Shown piece by piece: positions 16,886-26,076 of a DNA stretch of 64,000 bases. The DNA comes from 40CM-2-70-7 sp035505915. GTDB lineage: Bacteria > Gemmatimonadota > Gemmatimonadetes > Gemmatimonadales > GWC2-71-9. Made by a program: the position numbers and the translations under genes. Positions within the stretch are counted from its first letter, which is position 1, and each line of letters opens with the position of its first letter. The stretch covers positions 1 to 64,000 of the forward strand of contig DATJQI010000050.1 of the NCBI GenBank assembly GCA_035505915.1, read 5' to 3'. The notes under the pieces were generated by a model. It was not told the DNA's origin, ran no database searches, and was given only the letters and a program-made list of their open reading frames with translations.

Positions 16886-19435
16886 ATGCCCGCAAACCGG
16901 AAAGGCCCCGCCGACCCGCTAAGCGCTTACCGCGCCAAGCGTTCCCTGGACCGCACGCCCGAGCCGGGGGCCCGCGCCGCCGTTCCGGGAGGGGCGGGCG
17001 GGCTCTTCGTCGTCCACCAGCACGCCGCGCGCAACCTCCACTACGACCTGCGCCTGGAAATGAGAGGAGTCCTCACGTCCTGGGCGGTGCCGAAAGGGCC
17101 GTCGAAGAATCCCGCCGACAAACGGCTCGCCGTCCACGTCGAGGACCACCCGATCGAGTATGGGGACTTCGAGGGCCTCATTCCCGAAGGGAACTACGGT
17201 GCCGGCGCGGTGATCGTATGGGACCGCGGGCGCTGGGTGCCGGTCGAGGATCCCTTCGCGGGCTTCGAGAAGGGGAAGCTCCTGTTCGAGCTGCACGGCT
17301 ACAAGCTCCAGGGTCTCTGGACCCTGGTGAAGATCAAGAAGGGCCAGAAGGACTGGCTCCTGATCAAGGAGCGGGACGCCGCCGTGTCCGAGAACGGCAC
17401 CGACTTCCCGCCCAATTCGGTCCTCTCGGGTCTCACCGTGGAGGAGCTGAAGGCCGGGGCGGACCGCGCCGGGCCGATCGTCGCCGCCATCGCGAAGCTC
17501 AAGGCCCCGCGCCGGGAAGTGACTCCCACGGACGCCGCGCCCATGCTGGCCGAGACGCGGGACGCGCCCTTCACCAAGGACGGATGGCTGTTCGAGCTCA
17601 AGCTCGACGGGTACCGGGTCCGGGTGGGGAAGGAGGGCGGCGTGGCCAAGGTGGTCAGCCGGAACGGCCACGACCTCGCGCCCCTCTTTCCCGAGATCGC
17701 GCACGTGGTCCAAGCCCTCCCGTTCGACGGACTCGTCGTGGACGGCGAGCTGGTGGTGCTGGACGAGCGGGGGCATCCCTCCTTCAACGGCCTCCAGAAC
17801 CGCGCCCGCGTCTCCCGCTCCTTCGATGTCCGCCGCGCGGCGGTCGAGAACCCGGCCACGATGTATTGCTTCGACCTGCTGGCCCTCGGCGGCTACGACA
17901 CGCGGGGGCTCCCGCTCGAGACCCGGAAGGACCTGCTCAAGCGGGTGCTCCCCGCCACCGGCGCGCTCCGGTACTCGGAGCACTTCGTCAAGGAAGGGGA
18001 GGCCCTCTACCGGCAGGTGGAGCGGATGGGCCTCGAGGGCATCATGGCCAAGCGCGCGGATTCCACCTATCGCGCGGGGCGGTCGCCGGCGTGGCTCAAG
18101 ATCCGCGCCGACCGGGCCGACGACTTCGTGGTAGTGGGGTTCACCAAGGCCAAAGGCTCCCGCGCGGGGTTCGGCGCTCTGCACCTCGGCGCCTATCGCG
18201 ACGGGCAGCTCGTCTACGTCGGGCGGGCCGGGTCCGGGTTCACCGAGAAGGAGCTGAAGGAGGTCGCGAAGTCCCTCGAGAGCCTGCGCCGGGATACACC
18301 GGCGGTCACCGGTCCCATGCCCACCGGCAAGGACACGACCTGGATCGAGCCGAGGCTCGTCGCCGAGGTGCGATTCAAGGAGTGGACGCCGGAGGCGCTG
18401 CTACGGCACCCGGTGTTCCTGCGGTGGAGAGACGACAAAAAGCCGGAGGAGTGTGTGCTGCACGGGAGCCGGGAGCCGGGAGCCGTCGCAGTCGCCGCCG
18501 CGCGGGATTCCCACGTGCCGGACTCAGACGGCTCCCGGCTCCCGGCCCCCCGCGAGGTGGTCTTTTCGAACCTCAAGAAGGTTTTCTGGCCCGACGAGGG
18601 CTATACCAAGGGCGACCTGATCGAGTACTACCGCGCCATCTCGCCCTGGCTCCTGCCGTACCTCGCGGACCGCCCGGTGGTCATGACCCGCTTCCCCGAT
18701 GGGATCAAGGGCAAGTCGTTCTTCCAGAAAGACGCGCCGGTGTTCGCTCCGGAATGGCTGCGGACCGAGCGGATGTGGAGCGAGGACACGCAGCGGGAGA
18801 TCGACTACTTCGTCTGCGACGATCTCGACTCCCTGCTGTACATCGCGAACCTCGGTACCATCCCCCTCCACGTGTGGGGGAGCCGGGTGGCGAGTCTCGA
18901 GCGCCCCGACTGGTGCATCCTGGACCTCGACCCCAAGGAGGCGCCGTTCACGGACGTCGTGAAAGTCGCCAAGGCCACGAAGCGCCTGTGCGACGAGATC
19001 GGGCTCCCGGCCTACATCAAGACCTCGGGCTCCACCGGCCTCCACGTGCTCATCCCCATGGGACGCCAGGTCACTTACGAACAGTGCCGCCAGCTCGGCG
19101 GGCTCCTGGCCCGGGTGATCTCCGAGGAGCTCCCCGACATCGCGACCATCACGCGGGTGGTGGGGAAACGCGGCGGGCGCGTGTACCTCGACTACGTCCA
19201 GAACGGACACGGGAGGCTGCTCGTGGCGCCGTTCAGCATCCGCCCGCTCCCCGGCGCGCCCGTGTCCATGCCGCTCAAGTGGAGCGAAGTCACGCCGTCG
19301 CTCGAGATCGGTCACTTCACCATCAAGAACGCGCCGGCGCGGATGAAGAAGCTCAAGGCCGACCCGCTCCAGCCGGTGCTCGAGGAGCGGCCCGATCTCG
19401 TGCGCGCGCTCGGACTCCTGCAGGCGCGGCTGTGA
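16886..19435 (+). CDS. ligD: Multifunctional DNA ligase D (phosphoesterase-ligase-polymerase)
   Basis: The protein has 849 residues. The order is a 3'-phosphoesterase domain (about 35-175; HQHAARNLHYDLRLEMRG), an ATP-dependent ligase (catalytic Lys239 in FELKLDGYR, VDGELVVLD, EGIMAKRAD) and an archaeo-eukaryotic primase-type polymerase (about 555-845; VFWPDEGYTKGDL, CILDLDP). It processes, fills and seals double-strand breaks bound by Ku. The MPANRKG start is chosen; an ATG at 16859 would overlap the ku start codon. The linker between ligase and polymerase contains an 84-nt in-frame palindromic repeat (18464-18547). Its stop overlaps the GTG of the next gene. Confidence 0.95.
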   Translation: MPANRKGPADPLSAYRAKRSLDRTPEPGARAAVPGGAGGLFVVHQHAARNLHYDLRLEMRGVLTSWAVPKGPSKNPADKRLAVHVEDHPIEYGDFEGLIPEGNYGAGAVIVWDRGRWVPVEDPFAGFEKGKLLFELHGYKLQGLWTLVKIKKGQKDWLLIKERDAAVSENGTDFPPNSVLSGLTVEELKAGADRAGPIVAAIAKLKAPRREVTPTDAAPMLAETRDAPFTKDGWLFELKLDGYRVRVGKEGGVAKVVSRNGHDLAPLFPEIAHVVQALPFDGLVVDGELVVLDERGHPSFNGLQNRARVSRSFDVRRAAVENPATMYCFDLLALGGYDTRGLPLETRKDLLKRVLPATGALRYSEHFVKEGEALYRQVERMGLEGIMAKRADSTYRAGRSPAWLKIRADRADDFVVVGFTKAKGSRAGFGALHLGAYRDGQLVYVGRAGSGFTEKELKEVAKSLESLRRDTPAVTGPMPTGKDTTWIEPRLVAEVRFKEWTPEALLRHPVFLRWRDDKKPEECVLHGSREPGAVAVAAARDSHVPDSDGSRLPAPREVVFSNLKKVFWPDEGYTKGDLIEYYRAISPWLLPYLADRPVVMTRFPDGIKGKSFFQKDAPVFAPEWLRTERMWSEDTQREIDYFVCDDLDSLLYIANLGTIPLHVWGSRVASLERPDWCILDLDPKEAPFTDVVKVAKATKRLCDEIGLPAYIKTSGSTGLHVLIPMGRQVTYEQCRQLGGLLARVISEELPDIATITRVVGKRGGRVYLDYVQNGHGRLLVAPFSIRPLPGAPVSMPLKWSEVTPSLEIGHFTIKNAPARMKKLKADPLQPVLEERPDLVRALGLLQARL
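18464..18547. repeat. In-frame palindromic heptamer element inside ligD
   Basis: Three GGGAGCC units (18464-18484) are followed after a spacer by inverted GGCTCCC units. The arms 18469-18487 and 18527-18545 are perfect 19-bp inverted repeats around a 39-nt loop. The block falls exactly in the ligase-polymerase linker. It is about 28 codons long, so the frame is kept. Confidence 0.85.
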
Positions 19436-20106
19436 CGGCGGCGCCCGTCGCCATCCCGGTGCCGGAGCTGGGACTCGACGTGTCGGGTCTTCTCGAGCTG
19501 CCGGCGGGGGCACGGAGCCTCTACGTCCTGGCTCACGGCGCGGGGGCCGGTATGCGGCACGCCTTTCTCGAGCGGATCGCGGGTCTTCTCGCCGCCGCCG
19601 GGATGGCGACCCTGCGGTACCAGTTTCCGTACCTGGAGCGGGGCAGCGGCCGCGTCGATTCACCCGACAAGTGCGTCGCCACGGTGCGGGCGGCGGTGGC
19701 CGCCGCGCGGGACCACGCCCCGGGTCTGCCGCTCGTGGCCGGCGGGAAATCGTTCGGCGGGCGGATGACGTCGACGGCCCAGTCGCGGGCGCCGCTCGAC
19801 GGCGTGCGCGGACTGGTGTTCCTCGGCTTCCCGCTCCATCCGCCCGGAAATCCCGGCATCTCGCGGGCCGATCACCTGGACGCCGTCTCGGTGCCCATGC
19901 TCTTCCTGCAGGGGACCCGGGACGAGTTCGCCCGGGGCGATCTGTTGAAGCAGGTTGTCGGCCGGTTGAAGGACCGGGCTACCTTGCACGTCGTCGAGGG
20001 CGGGGACCATTCGTTCAAGATCCCCCGTAAGCAGGGCACCGAGGCCGCCGTCTTTCAGGACCTCGTCACCACCATCACCGACTGGACCGACCGGAGAGCC
20101 GGATGA
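19432..20106 (+). CDS. Alpha/beta hydrolase (TEX30/KANL3-like, dienelactone hydrolase-type fold)
   Basis: This 224 aa protein has the KANL3/Tex30 pattern: LYVLAHGAGAGMRHAFLERIAG, TLRYQFPYLERG, nucleophile region LVAGGKSFGGRMTS (Ser in GKSFGG), LVFLGFPLHPPG, LFLQGTRDEF (Asp) and VEGGDHSFKIP (His). It is a soluble serine hydrolase of unknown substrate. GTGA overlap with ligD and ATGA overlap with the EVE gene place it in the middle of a three-gene operon. Confidence 0.88.
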   Translation: MTAAPVAIPVPELGLDVSGLLELPAGARSLYVLAHGAGAGMRHAFLERIAGLLAAAGMATLRYQFPYLERGSGRVDSPDKCVATVRAAVAAARDHAPGLPLVAGGKSFGGRMTSTAQSRAPLDGVRGLVFLGFPLHPPGNPGISRADHLDAVSVPMLFLQGTRDEFARGDLLKQVVGRLKDRATLHVVEGGDHSFKIPRKQGTEAAVFQDLVTTITDWTDRRAG

Positions 20107-20507
20107 GCTACTGGATCCTCAAGACCGAGCCCACCGCCTACAGCTACGACCGCCTGGAGAAGGAGAAGACGGCCGTGTGGGACGGCGTCGCCAACCCCGT
20201 CGCGCTCAAGAATCTCCGGGCCATGGAAAAGGGCGATGAGCTCCTGATCTACCACACCGGCGGGGAGAAGGCCGTCATCGGCACCGCGTCGGTGACGAAG
20301 ACCGCGTATCCGGACCCGAAGGCCGGCGACCCGTCGCTGGTCGTGATCGAGCTGAAGGTGGGGCGGCGGCTCCCGCGGCCCGTGACGCTGGCCGAGATCA
20401 AGGCCGATCGGACCTTCGCGGAGATGGCGCTGGTGCGGCAAGGGCGGTTGTCGGTCGTGCCGGCGACGCCGGCGCAGTGGAAGCGCCTCCTCGCGATGAG
20501 CGAGTAG
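20103..20507 (+). CDS. EVE domain protein
   Basis: This 134 aa protein consists of one EVE domain (PUA-like fold): MSYWILKTEPTAYSYDRLEK, WDGVANPVALKNLRAMEKGD, LLIYHTGGEKAVIGTASV and YPDPKAGDPSLVVIELK. EVE domains bind modified bases in DNA or RNA, such as 5-methylcytosine. Co-transcription with ligD suggests a role in recognising modified or damaged nucleic acid, but this is inference. The start codon overlaps the hydrolase stop (ATGA). Confidence 0.93.
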   Translation: MSYWILKTEPTAYSYDRLEKEKTAVWDGVANPVALKNLRAMEKGDELLIYHTGGEKAVIGTASVTKTAYPDPKAGDPSLVVIELKVGRRLPRPVTLAEIKADRTFAEMALVRQGRLSVVPATPAQWKRLLAMSE

Positions 20508-20597
20508 CGTCCGGCCGTTTCGCCCTCCGCCGTCCGCGTTTGGGCGCTCCGGGCCGGGGCTTCACCGCCCCACATTCTCACCCCTCGTACGCCGTGC

Positions 20598-20603
20598 TAG
20601 ACT
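20598..20603 (+). promoter_or_regulatory. Leaderless -10 box of the LytS-like kinase
   Basis: TAGACT is followed by 6 nt and the ATG at 20610. No Shine-Dalgarno is visible. Confidence 0.45.
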
Positions 20604-20609
20604 AGGCCC

Positions 20610-21743
20610 ATGGTTCCCCGGGTCGAGCCCGAACCGCGCGCGCGCATCCCCTGGAAGGTCGTCCTGTCCCTCTGGGCGATTTACGGGGTCACGGTGTCCC
20701 TCCAGCAGGACATCGGCGCCGCGGTGTACGGCCGGCCCGAGCCGATCTGGTTCGGATTCGCGCAGATGATGCCCCAGGCGATCATCTGGGCGCTCCTGAC
20801 GCCGTTCATTCTGTGGTGGGGGAGCCGGCATCCGCCGCGCGGCCCCGGCTGGCCGGCCCGGGTGCTGATCCACGTGGCCACCAGCCTCACCATCGTGACC
20901 TGTCTCGACACCTTGTTCGAGGTCTACTACCCGATCATCGCCGGCTGGGCCGGCGTGGCGGTGCCGAACGACGGATCGTCGTTCATCACCCGCGCCGTCC
21001 GGCTCCTCGCCTACTGGGCGATCTACGACTCGATGCTCTACTGGGTCGTGCTGTTCATCGGGTCGATGCGGGACGAGGGAGCCCGGGCCCAGGCGCGGGC
21101 GATGCGGGAATCCCAGCTCGAAACCCAGCTGGCGCAGGCCGAGCTCCAGGCGCTGAAGATGCAGCTGCATCCCCACTTCCTGTTCAACGCGCTCCACACC
21201 GTGGGCACCCTGGTCCGCACCGGCCGCTCGGCTCCGGCGGTGCAGGTGGTCGGCCGCCTCGGCGACCTGCTGCGACGGATGCTCGACGGCGCGGCGGCTC
21301 AGGAAGTCCCGCTTCGCGAGGAGCTCGAGTTCGCGCGGAACTACCTCGACGTGGAGCAGGCGCGCTTCTCGGACCGGCTCCGCGTGACCTGGACCGTCGA
21401 GGCGGGGACGCTCGACGCCGCGGTGCCCCATCTCGTGCTCCAGCCGCTGCTCGAGAACGCCATCCGGCACGGAATCTCGGCGTCCTCCGCGTCGGGGATC
21501 CTGATCGTGGGGGCGCGGTGTACCAATGGGACCCTGCATCTGACGGTGCGGGATGACGGGCCCGGCCTGGCCGAGGATCCGGGCCGGAGCGTGGGGTCGG
21601 GCGGAGTGGGGCTGGCCAACACCCGGCTGCGGCTCGCCCGCCTGTACGGAGACCGGGCCGGGCTCGAGGTGCTCAACGAGAGCGACGGGGGAGTCACCTC
21701 TCACGTCTTTCTGCCCTTCCGCCCCGCGGCCCCGGGGCGCTGA
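20610..21743 (+). CDS. LytS/AlgZ-family sensor histidine kinase
   Basis: The protein has 377 residues. Four transmembrane segments lie in residues 17-150 with almost no extracytoplasmic domain. A coiled coil then leads to the His_kinase motif LHPHFLFNALHTV (likely phospho-acceptor His189) and an HATPase (LLENAIRHG, RDDGPGLA, GVGLANTRLRL). It phosphorylates the LytTR regulator encoded 15 nt downstream. The signal is unknown; a membrane-intrinsic stimulus is inferred. Confidence 0.92.
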   Translation: MVPRVEPEPRARIPWKVVLSLWAIYGVTVSLQQDIGAAVYGRPEPIWFGFAQMMPQAIIWALLTPFILWWGSRHPPRGPGWPARVLIHVATSLTIVTCLDTLFEVYYPIIAGWAGVAVPNDGSSFITRAVRLLAYWAIYDSMLYWVVLFIGSMRDEGARAQARAMRESQLETQLAQAELQALKMQLHPHFLFNALHTVGTLVRTGRSAPAVQVVGRLGDLLRRMLDGAAAQEVPLREELEFARNYLDVEQARFSDRLRVTWTVEAGTLDAAVPHLVLQPLLENAIRHGISASSASGILIVGARCTNGTLHLTVRDDGPGLAEDPGRSVGSGGVGLANTRLRLARLYGDRAGLEVLNESDGGVTSHVFLPFRPAAPGR

Positions 21744-21758
21744 ACCGAGGAGCACGTG

Positions 21759-22550
21759 ATGCGCAGCATGCGAACCCTGATCGTGGACGACGAGCCCGCG
21801 GCGCGGGAGGGACTCCGGCACCTGCTCGCGGCCGACCCCGAGATCGAAGTCGTCGGCGAATGCCGCGACGGCCGGGCGGCCGTGGCGGCGATCCGGGAGC
21901 AGGCCCCGGAGCTGGTTTTTCTCGACATCCAGATGCCGGAGCTCGACGGGCTCGGGATGCTGCGTGAGGTCGCCCCCGAGCGGCGGCCCGTGGTGGTGTT
22001 CGTCACCGGGTACGGCGGCTACGCGCTCCAGGCGTTCGAGGTCCACGCCGTGGAGTACCTGCTCAAGCCCTTCACCGACGACCGGTTTCGCGAGGCGCTC
22101 CGGCAGGCCAAGCTGCAGGTCCGGCGGACGCGGATGGGCGAGCTGGGCCGGGAGATCGCGTCGCTGGCGGACCCCACGGGCGCGCGGGCCGAGGCGGCGG
22201 CGCCGGCTCCGGCGTACCGCTCGCGCCTCGTGGTGAAGAGCGGCGGCAACGTCGCCCTGGTGCCGGTGGAGGAGATCGACTGGATCGACGCGGACGGCGA
22301 TTACGTGCGGATCCACGTCGGCAAGGCGGCGCATACGGTCCGCGAGACGATGAACCACCTGGAGACGGAGCTCGATCCGACCCGCTTCGTCCGCATCCAC
22401 CGCTCGACCATCGTCAATCTGGCCCGCGTGAAGGAGCTCCAGCCGTTCTACCGGGGCGAGTACGTCGCCCTTCTGCACGACGGCACCCGGCTCAAGCTGA
22501 GCCGGGGCTGCCGCAGCGTCCTCGAAGCCCGCCTGGGCCGGCGGTTGTAG
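21759..22550 (+). CDS. LytTR-family response regulator
   Basis: The protein has 263 residues. An N-terminal receiver (phospho-acceptor Asp56 in LVFLDIQMPE, Lys in LLKPF) joins a LytTR DNA-binding domain (IDWIDADGDYVRIHVG, FVRIHRSTIVNL, LSRGCR). The ATG at 21759 has GAGGAG at 8 nt, which favours it over the GTG 3 nt upstream. It works with the LytS-like kinase just upstream. The next gene is a TonB receptor on the same strand 227 nt away, a possible target. Confidence 0.94.
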   Translation: MRSMRTLIVDDEPAAREGLRHLLAADPEIEVVGECRDGRAAVAAIREQAPELVFLDIQMPELDGLGMLREVAPERRPVVVFVTGYGGYALQAFEVHAVEYLLKPFTDDRFREALRQAKLQVRRTRMGELGREIASLADPTGARAEAAAPAPAYRSRLVVKSGGNVALVPVEEIDWIDADGDYVRIHVGKAAHTVRETMNHLETELDPTRFVRIHRSTIVNLARVKELQPFYRGEYVALLHDGTRLKLSRGCRSVLEARLGRRL

Positions 22551-22777
22551 CCGACGGTTCGTCGCCGCCCCCGGGCGGCTGGTCGCGCTCCGCGCGCGGC
22601 TCGACGCGCGTGCATTTCCTTCCCTCTCAGACGTCTCTAGGCTGACAACTGCGCTCGCCCCCTCGGCTGAACGGCCGGGGGGCGGCGCCGCTCTTCGAGA
22701 GGGGGAATCCGGGTTTGCGGCTTTCCGTACGCGCACCGTCACTCGTACTCGCAGGATTACGTGAAAGGAGCTCGTCG

Positions 22778-25700
22778 ATGTCAATTCGCGTTCGCACGCT
22801 GTTCGCGCTCGCGTTGGCCCTCGTCGCGGGACGGGCGGCCGTGGCACAGACCACCGGCAAGGTTCAGGGGACGGTCACCGGCCCCGATGGACAGGCCGTG
22901 GCGCGCGCCCAGGTCCTCGTCGTCGGCACCGCGTTCGGCGCGGTGACGGACGACAAGGGGTATTACTTCATCAACAACATCCCCGCCGGCGTGTACAACC
23001 TCCGGGCGCAGTTCCTGGGGATGGCGCCGGCGGTCGCGGAAAGCCTCCGCGTCGTCGCGGGGCAGACCCTCACGCAGAACTTCCCCATGAAGACCGCGGT
23101 CCTGGAGCTCCGCACCGGGATCAACGTCGTCGCGACCACCGACGCGGGATCCCTCCGCGACGTGGTGACCTCCAAGTCCATCGTGTCCGGCAGCCTGGTG
23201 CAGGATCTGCCCGTCCAGAACCTCCGGAACGTGATCGCCCTCCAGCCCGGCGTGGTGGAATCGGGGAACGGGATCGGGCTCTCCATCCGCGGCGGCCGGC
23301 CCGGTGAAGCGGCCGTGTACATCGACGGCGCCCCGGCGATCCGGCAGTCGGTGATCGGCAACGGCGGCATGGCCGGCGCGTCGCCCACCAACCTGGTGCC
23401 GACCAACGGCGTCGAAGAGGCCTCGGTCACGACGGGCGCCATCGCCATCAACCAGGGCGATGCCCAGTCCGGCGTCATCTCCGTGACGACCCGCTCCGGC
23501 GGCGAGCGGCTCTCCGGGGCGTTCTCGGCCCAGAGCGACGGGATGTTCAACAACGTCATCAGCACGGGGTACAACCGCTTCGAGGGGTCCATCGGCGGTC
23601 CGGTCCCCGGCCTCTCGCGCCTGCGCTTCTTCGTGTCGGGCGTGCTGCAGGGTCAGTCGTCGCCCTTCCGCTCTTTGGGGGCGGCCGACGTCCCGTCATA
23701 CGTGATGAACGGCGTCGACACGACCGTCACGGTCGCCAACACGCAGGGCGCGGGCGTCGAGCGCGTCACCCTGCCGCGGTGGGTGCAGTACGGCGGCCAG
23801 TGCGACCCGTCCCAGAACGACGGCATCTCGTGCCAGGGCAACCGGCTCCCCTACGACTGGTCGACCAACCTCAACCTCCAGGGCAAGCTCAGCTACTCGT
23901 ACGGCGACGGCTCGAGCATCGCCCTGTCGGGCGTGGCGGAGGGGGATCAGAATCGGAACTTTCCGGGTGCCCTGATCGGCGACCCGACCACCTACTCGGG
24001 GGCGCACACGTGGGCCCGCGACGCGATCCTCAACTGGAATCACACGCTGTTCAAGGCCGCGGACCGGGCGCTGTCGCTGAACCTCAATCTCTCGTACGCC
24101 ACCAATCAGTCGATCACCGGCGTACTCGATCCTTCGAGCGAAGTCAGCACCCGGAGCCCGCTGGGGGGCATCGAGTTCTCGACCCTCAACTTCGGGGGCT
24201 ACGGGTCGTTCGCGAGTGATTTCTTCAACGATCCGGACCAGATCATCCGGAACATCCGCTCCGACGACGGCGAGCGGATTCCGCTGCTCAACCGGACCGA
24301 CCTGAACGTGTCCCAGCCCTACCGGATGAACCCCTACGGCATGCAGGCGGGGGGGTTCTACACGGAGGGCATCGGCAACGCGACGTCGCTCAACTCCCTG
24401 TACCAGCAGCAGCGTCTGTACGGCCGGGCGCAGGTGGACTGGCAGGCCAATCAGTACCACCGGTTCAACTTCGGCGGCGAGCTGCAGCGGAGCGACGTGT
24501 CGTTCTGGACCGGCGGGCTCATCAGCCAGATCTTCATGGACGCCTATCACACCAAGCCGGTGAACGGCGCCGCCTGGGCGTCCGACCGGCTCGACCTGGG
24601 CGACGTGGTGCTCGAGCTCGGTCTGCGGTACGACTACTACAACAGCAACGCGCTCTTCTCGAACACGCCGGGCTTCACGTTCACGTCCCCGGGCTGGGAT
24701 CAGGCGGCCGGGACCAACGACACGGCGTACGCCAATTCCCTGGCCCGCGTGTTCACGCCCGGCGTCGGGCACAGCACGCTGAGCCCGCGGATCCAGGTCT
24801 CGTTCCCGATCACGGACCGGACCGACTTCCGGCTGTCCTATTCCCATCAGGTGCAGACGCCGGACGTGAACACGGTCCTGCAGGGCATCAACAACGACCT
24901 CTCGTTCACGAACTCGAACGACGCGTTCGGCCGGGACGTGGGGTTCGGGAAGACGATCCTCTTCGAGTTCGGGATGCGCCACGCCTTCTCGCCCGACCTC
25001 ATGGTGGACGTCTCGGCCTACAACAAGAGCAAGGTGGCGGACCTGTCGTACCGGATCTCCGCCTACGACGATCCGACCAATCCGGGCCGGTCGCTGAACA
25101 TCAACGTCCTGACGAACGCGGACTTCGGCTATGACCGGGGCCTCGATCTGAAGATCGACCGGCGCCTCGGCTCCTGGCTCACCGCGTCGGTGGCGTACAC
25201 GTACGAGGTCGCGGCGGGGACGGGCTCGAGCCCGTTCTCGTACCTCACCACCGCGGCCCGTTCGATCTCCGGCGTCACCGGCGACGTGCTGCCGCCGGCC
25301 GAGCAGCCCCGCGCGGTGAACGATCAGCGCTCGCACAACATCGTGGGCGCGGTGTCGGTGACCGTGCCGCGCGGGTGGCAGGAAGGCACCACGCTGGGCG
25401 CGATCTTCCGGAACGTGAGCGCCTTCGCGACGTTCCAGGTGCTCTCGGGTCTCCCCTACACGCCGCTCACCAACGTCGGCGGCGGCGCCACGGCGCCGGG
25501 CACGAATTTCGGCCTGACCGCCGCGCAGTCGGGAGACATCAACTCCGCGTCCACGCCCTGGACCAAGAACCTGGACCTGCGGCTGAACAAGGGGCTGAAG
25601 CTGGGCCGGCTGGACGTGACCGCGTTCGCGGACATCCGGAACCTCTTCAACTGGAAGAACATCGTCGGGTTGTTCGCCGAGACCAACGACGTGACCAACG

Positions 25701-26008
25701 CGGTCTTCCAGCACAACACCATCGCGTCCGAGTTCACGAACTTGAGCAACGAGGCCTCGAACAACGGCGCCCTGCGGGCCGACGGGGCGGTCATGCTGAA
25801 CCACTGCGGCACCTGGGCCGGTGAAGCGGGCCCGGTGGATTGCGTCGAGCTCGAGCGGGCCGAAGCGCGCTTCGGCAACGGAGACGGCGTGTACACGCTG
25901 GCGGAGCAGTCGGCCGCGTTCAACTCGTTCTACAACCTCTTCAACGGCGCGTACGGGTTCAACGGCCCGGGCCGCAGCGTGCGGTTGGGCTTCGAGCTGG
26001 CGTTCTAG
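22778..26008 (+). CDS. TonB-dependent outer membrane receptor with N-terminal carboxypeptidase regulatory-like domain
   Basis: The protein has 1076 residues. Signal peptide (LALALVAGRAAVAQ), a CarboxypepD_reg-like domain (GKVQGTVTGPDGQAVARAQV, residues about 25-105), a plug (LRNVIALQPGVVESG, SIRGGRPGEAAVYIDG) and a large 22-strand barrel ending in RLGFELAF with terminal Phe. It resembles SusC/OAR-type receptors for large ligands. Its neighbour across a convergent gap is a GH2-epimerase, so a sugar polymer is a possible ligand, but no SusD partner is nearby. The ATG has AAAGGAG at 7 nt. Confidence 0.92.
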   Translation: MSIRVRTLFALALALVAGRAAVAQTTGKVQGTVTGPDGQAVARAQVLVVGTAFGAVTDDKGYYFINNIPAGVYNLRAQFLGMAPAVAESLRVVAGQTLTQNFPMKTAVLELRTGINVVATTDAGSLRDVVTSKSIVSGSLVQDLPVQNLRNVIALQPGVVESGNGIGLSIRGGRPGEAAVYIDGAPAIRQSVIGNGGMAGASPTNLVPTNGVEEASVTTGAIAINQGDAQSGVISVTTRSGGERLSGAFSAQSDGMFNNVISTGYNRFEGSIGGPVPGLSRLRFFVSGVLQGQSSPFRSLGAADVPSYVMNGVDTTVTVANTQGAGVERVTLPRWVQYGGQCDPSQNDGISCQGNRLPYDWSTNLNLQGKLSYSYGDGSSIALSGVAEGDQNRNFPGALIGDPTTYSGAHTWARDAILNWNHTLFKAADRALSLNLNLSYATNQSITGVLDPSSEVSTRSPLGGIEFSTLNFGGYGSFASDFFNDPDQIIRNIRSDDGERIPLLNRTDLNVSQPYRMNPYGMQAGGFYTEGIGNATSLNSLYQQQRLYGRAQVDWQANQYHRFNFGGELQRSDVSFWTGGLISQIFMDAYHTKPVNGAAWASDRLDLGDVVLELGLRYDYYNSNALFSNTPGFTFTSPGWDQAAGTNDTAYANSLARVFTPGVGHSTLSPRIQVSFPITDRTDFRLSYSHQVQTPDVNTVLQGINNDLSFTNSNDAFGRDVGFGKTILFEFGMRHAFSPDLMVDVSAYNKSKVADLSYRISAYDDPTNPGRSLNINVLTNADFGYDRGLDLKIDRRLGSWLTASVAYTYEVAAGTGSSPFSYLTTAARSISGVTGDVLPPAEQPRAVNDQRSHNIVGAVSVTVPRGWQEGTTLGAIFRNVSAFATFQVLSGLPYTPLTNVGGGATAPGTNFGLTAAQSGDINSASTPWTKNLDLRLNKGLKLGRLDVTAFADIRNLFNWKNIVGLFAETNDVTNAVFQHNTIASEFTNLSNEASNNGALRADGAVMLNHCGTWAGEAGPVDCVELERAEARFGNGDGVYTLAEQSAAFNSFYNLFNGAYGFNGPGRSVRLGFELAF

Positions 26009-26030
26009 GATCGGTTCGGAGAAGGTCCGG

Positions 26031-26070
26031 GGCCGGGGGCGACGTCCTGTGTGGGCGTCGTTCCCCGGCC
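26031..26070. terminator. Convergent hairpin between TonB receptor and GH2-epimerase
   Basis: GGCCGGGG...CGACG pairs with CGTCG...CCCCGGCC across an 11-nt loop. There is no U tract on either side, so termination is inferred from position and stem strength. Confidence 0.5.
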
Positions 26071-26076
26071 TTCGGT

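Noticed and set aside
16747..20106. Long open frame in another phase over ligD
   Set aside because: Only its last 224 codons (from GTG 19432) form a real protein, the alpha/beta hydrolase. The upstream part is an Arg/Gly-rich shadow of ligD.
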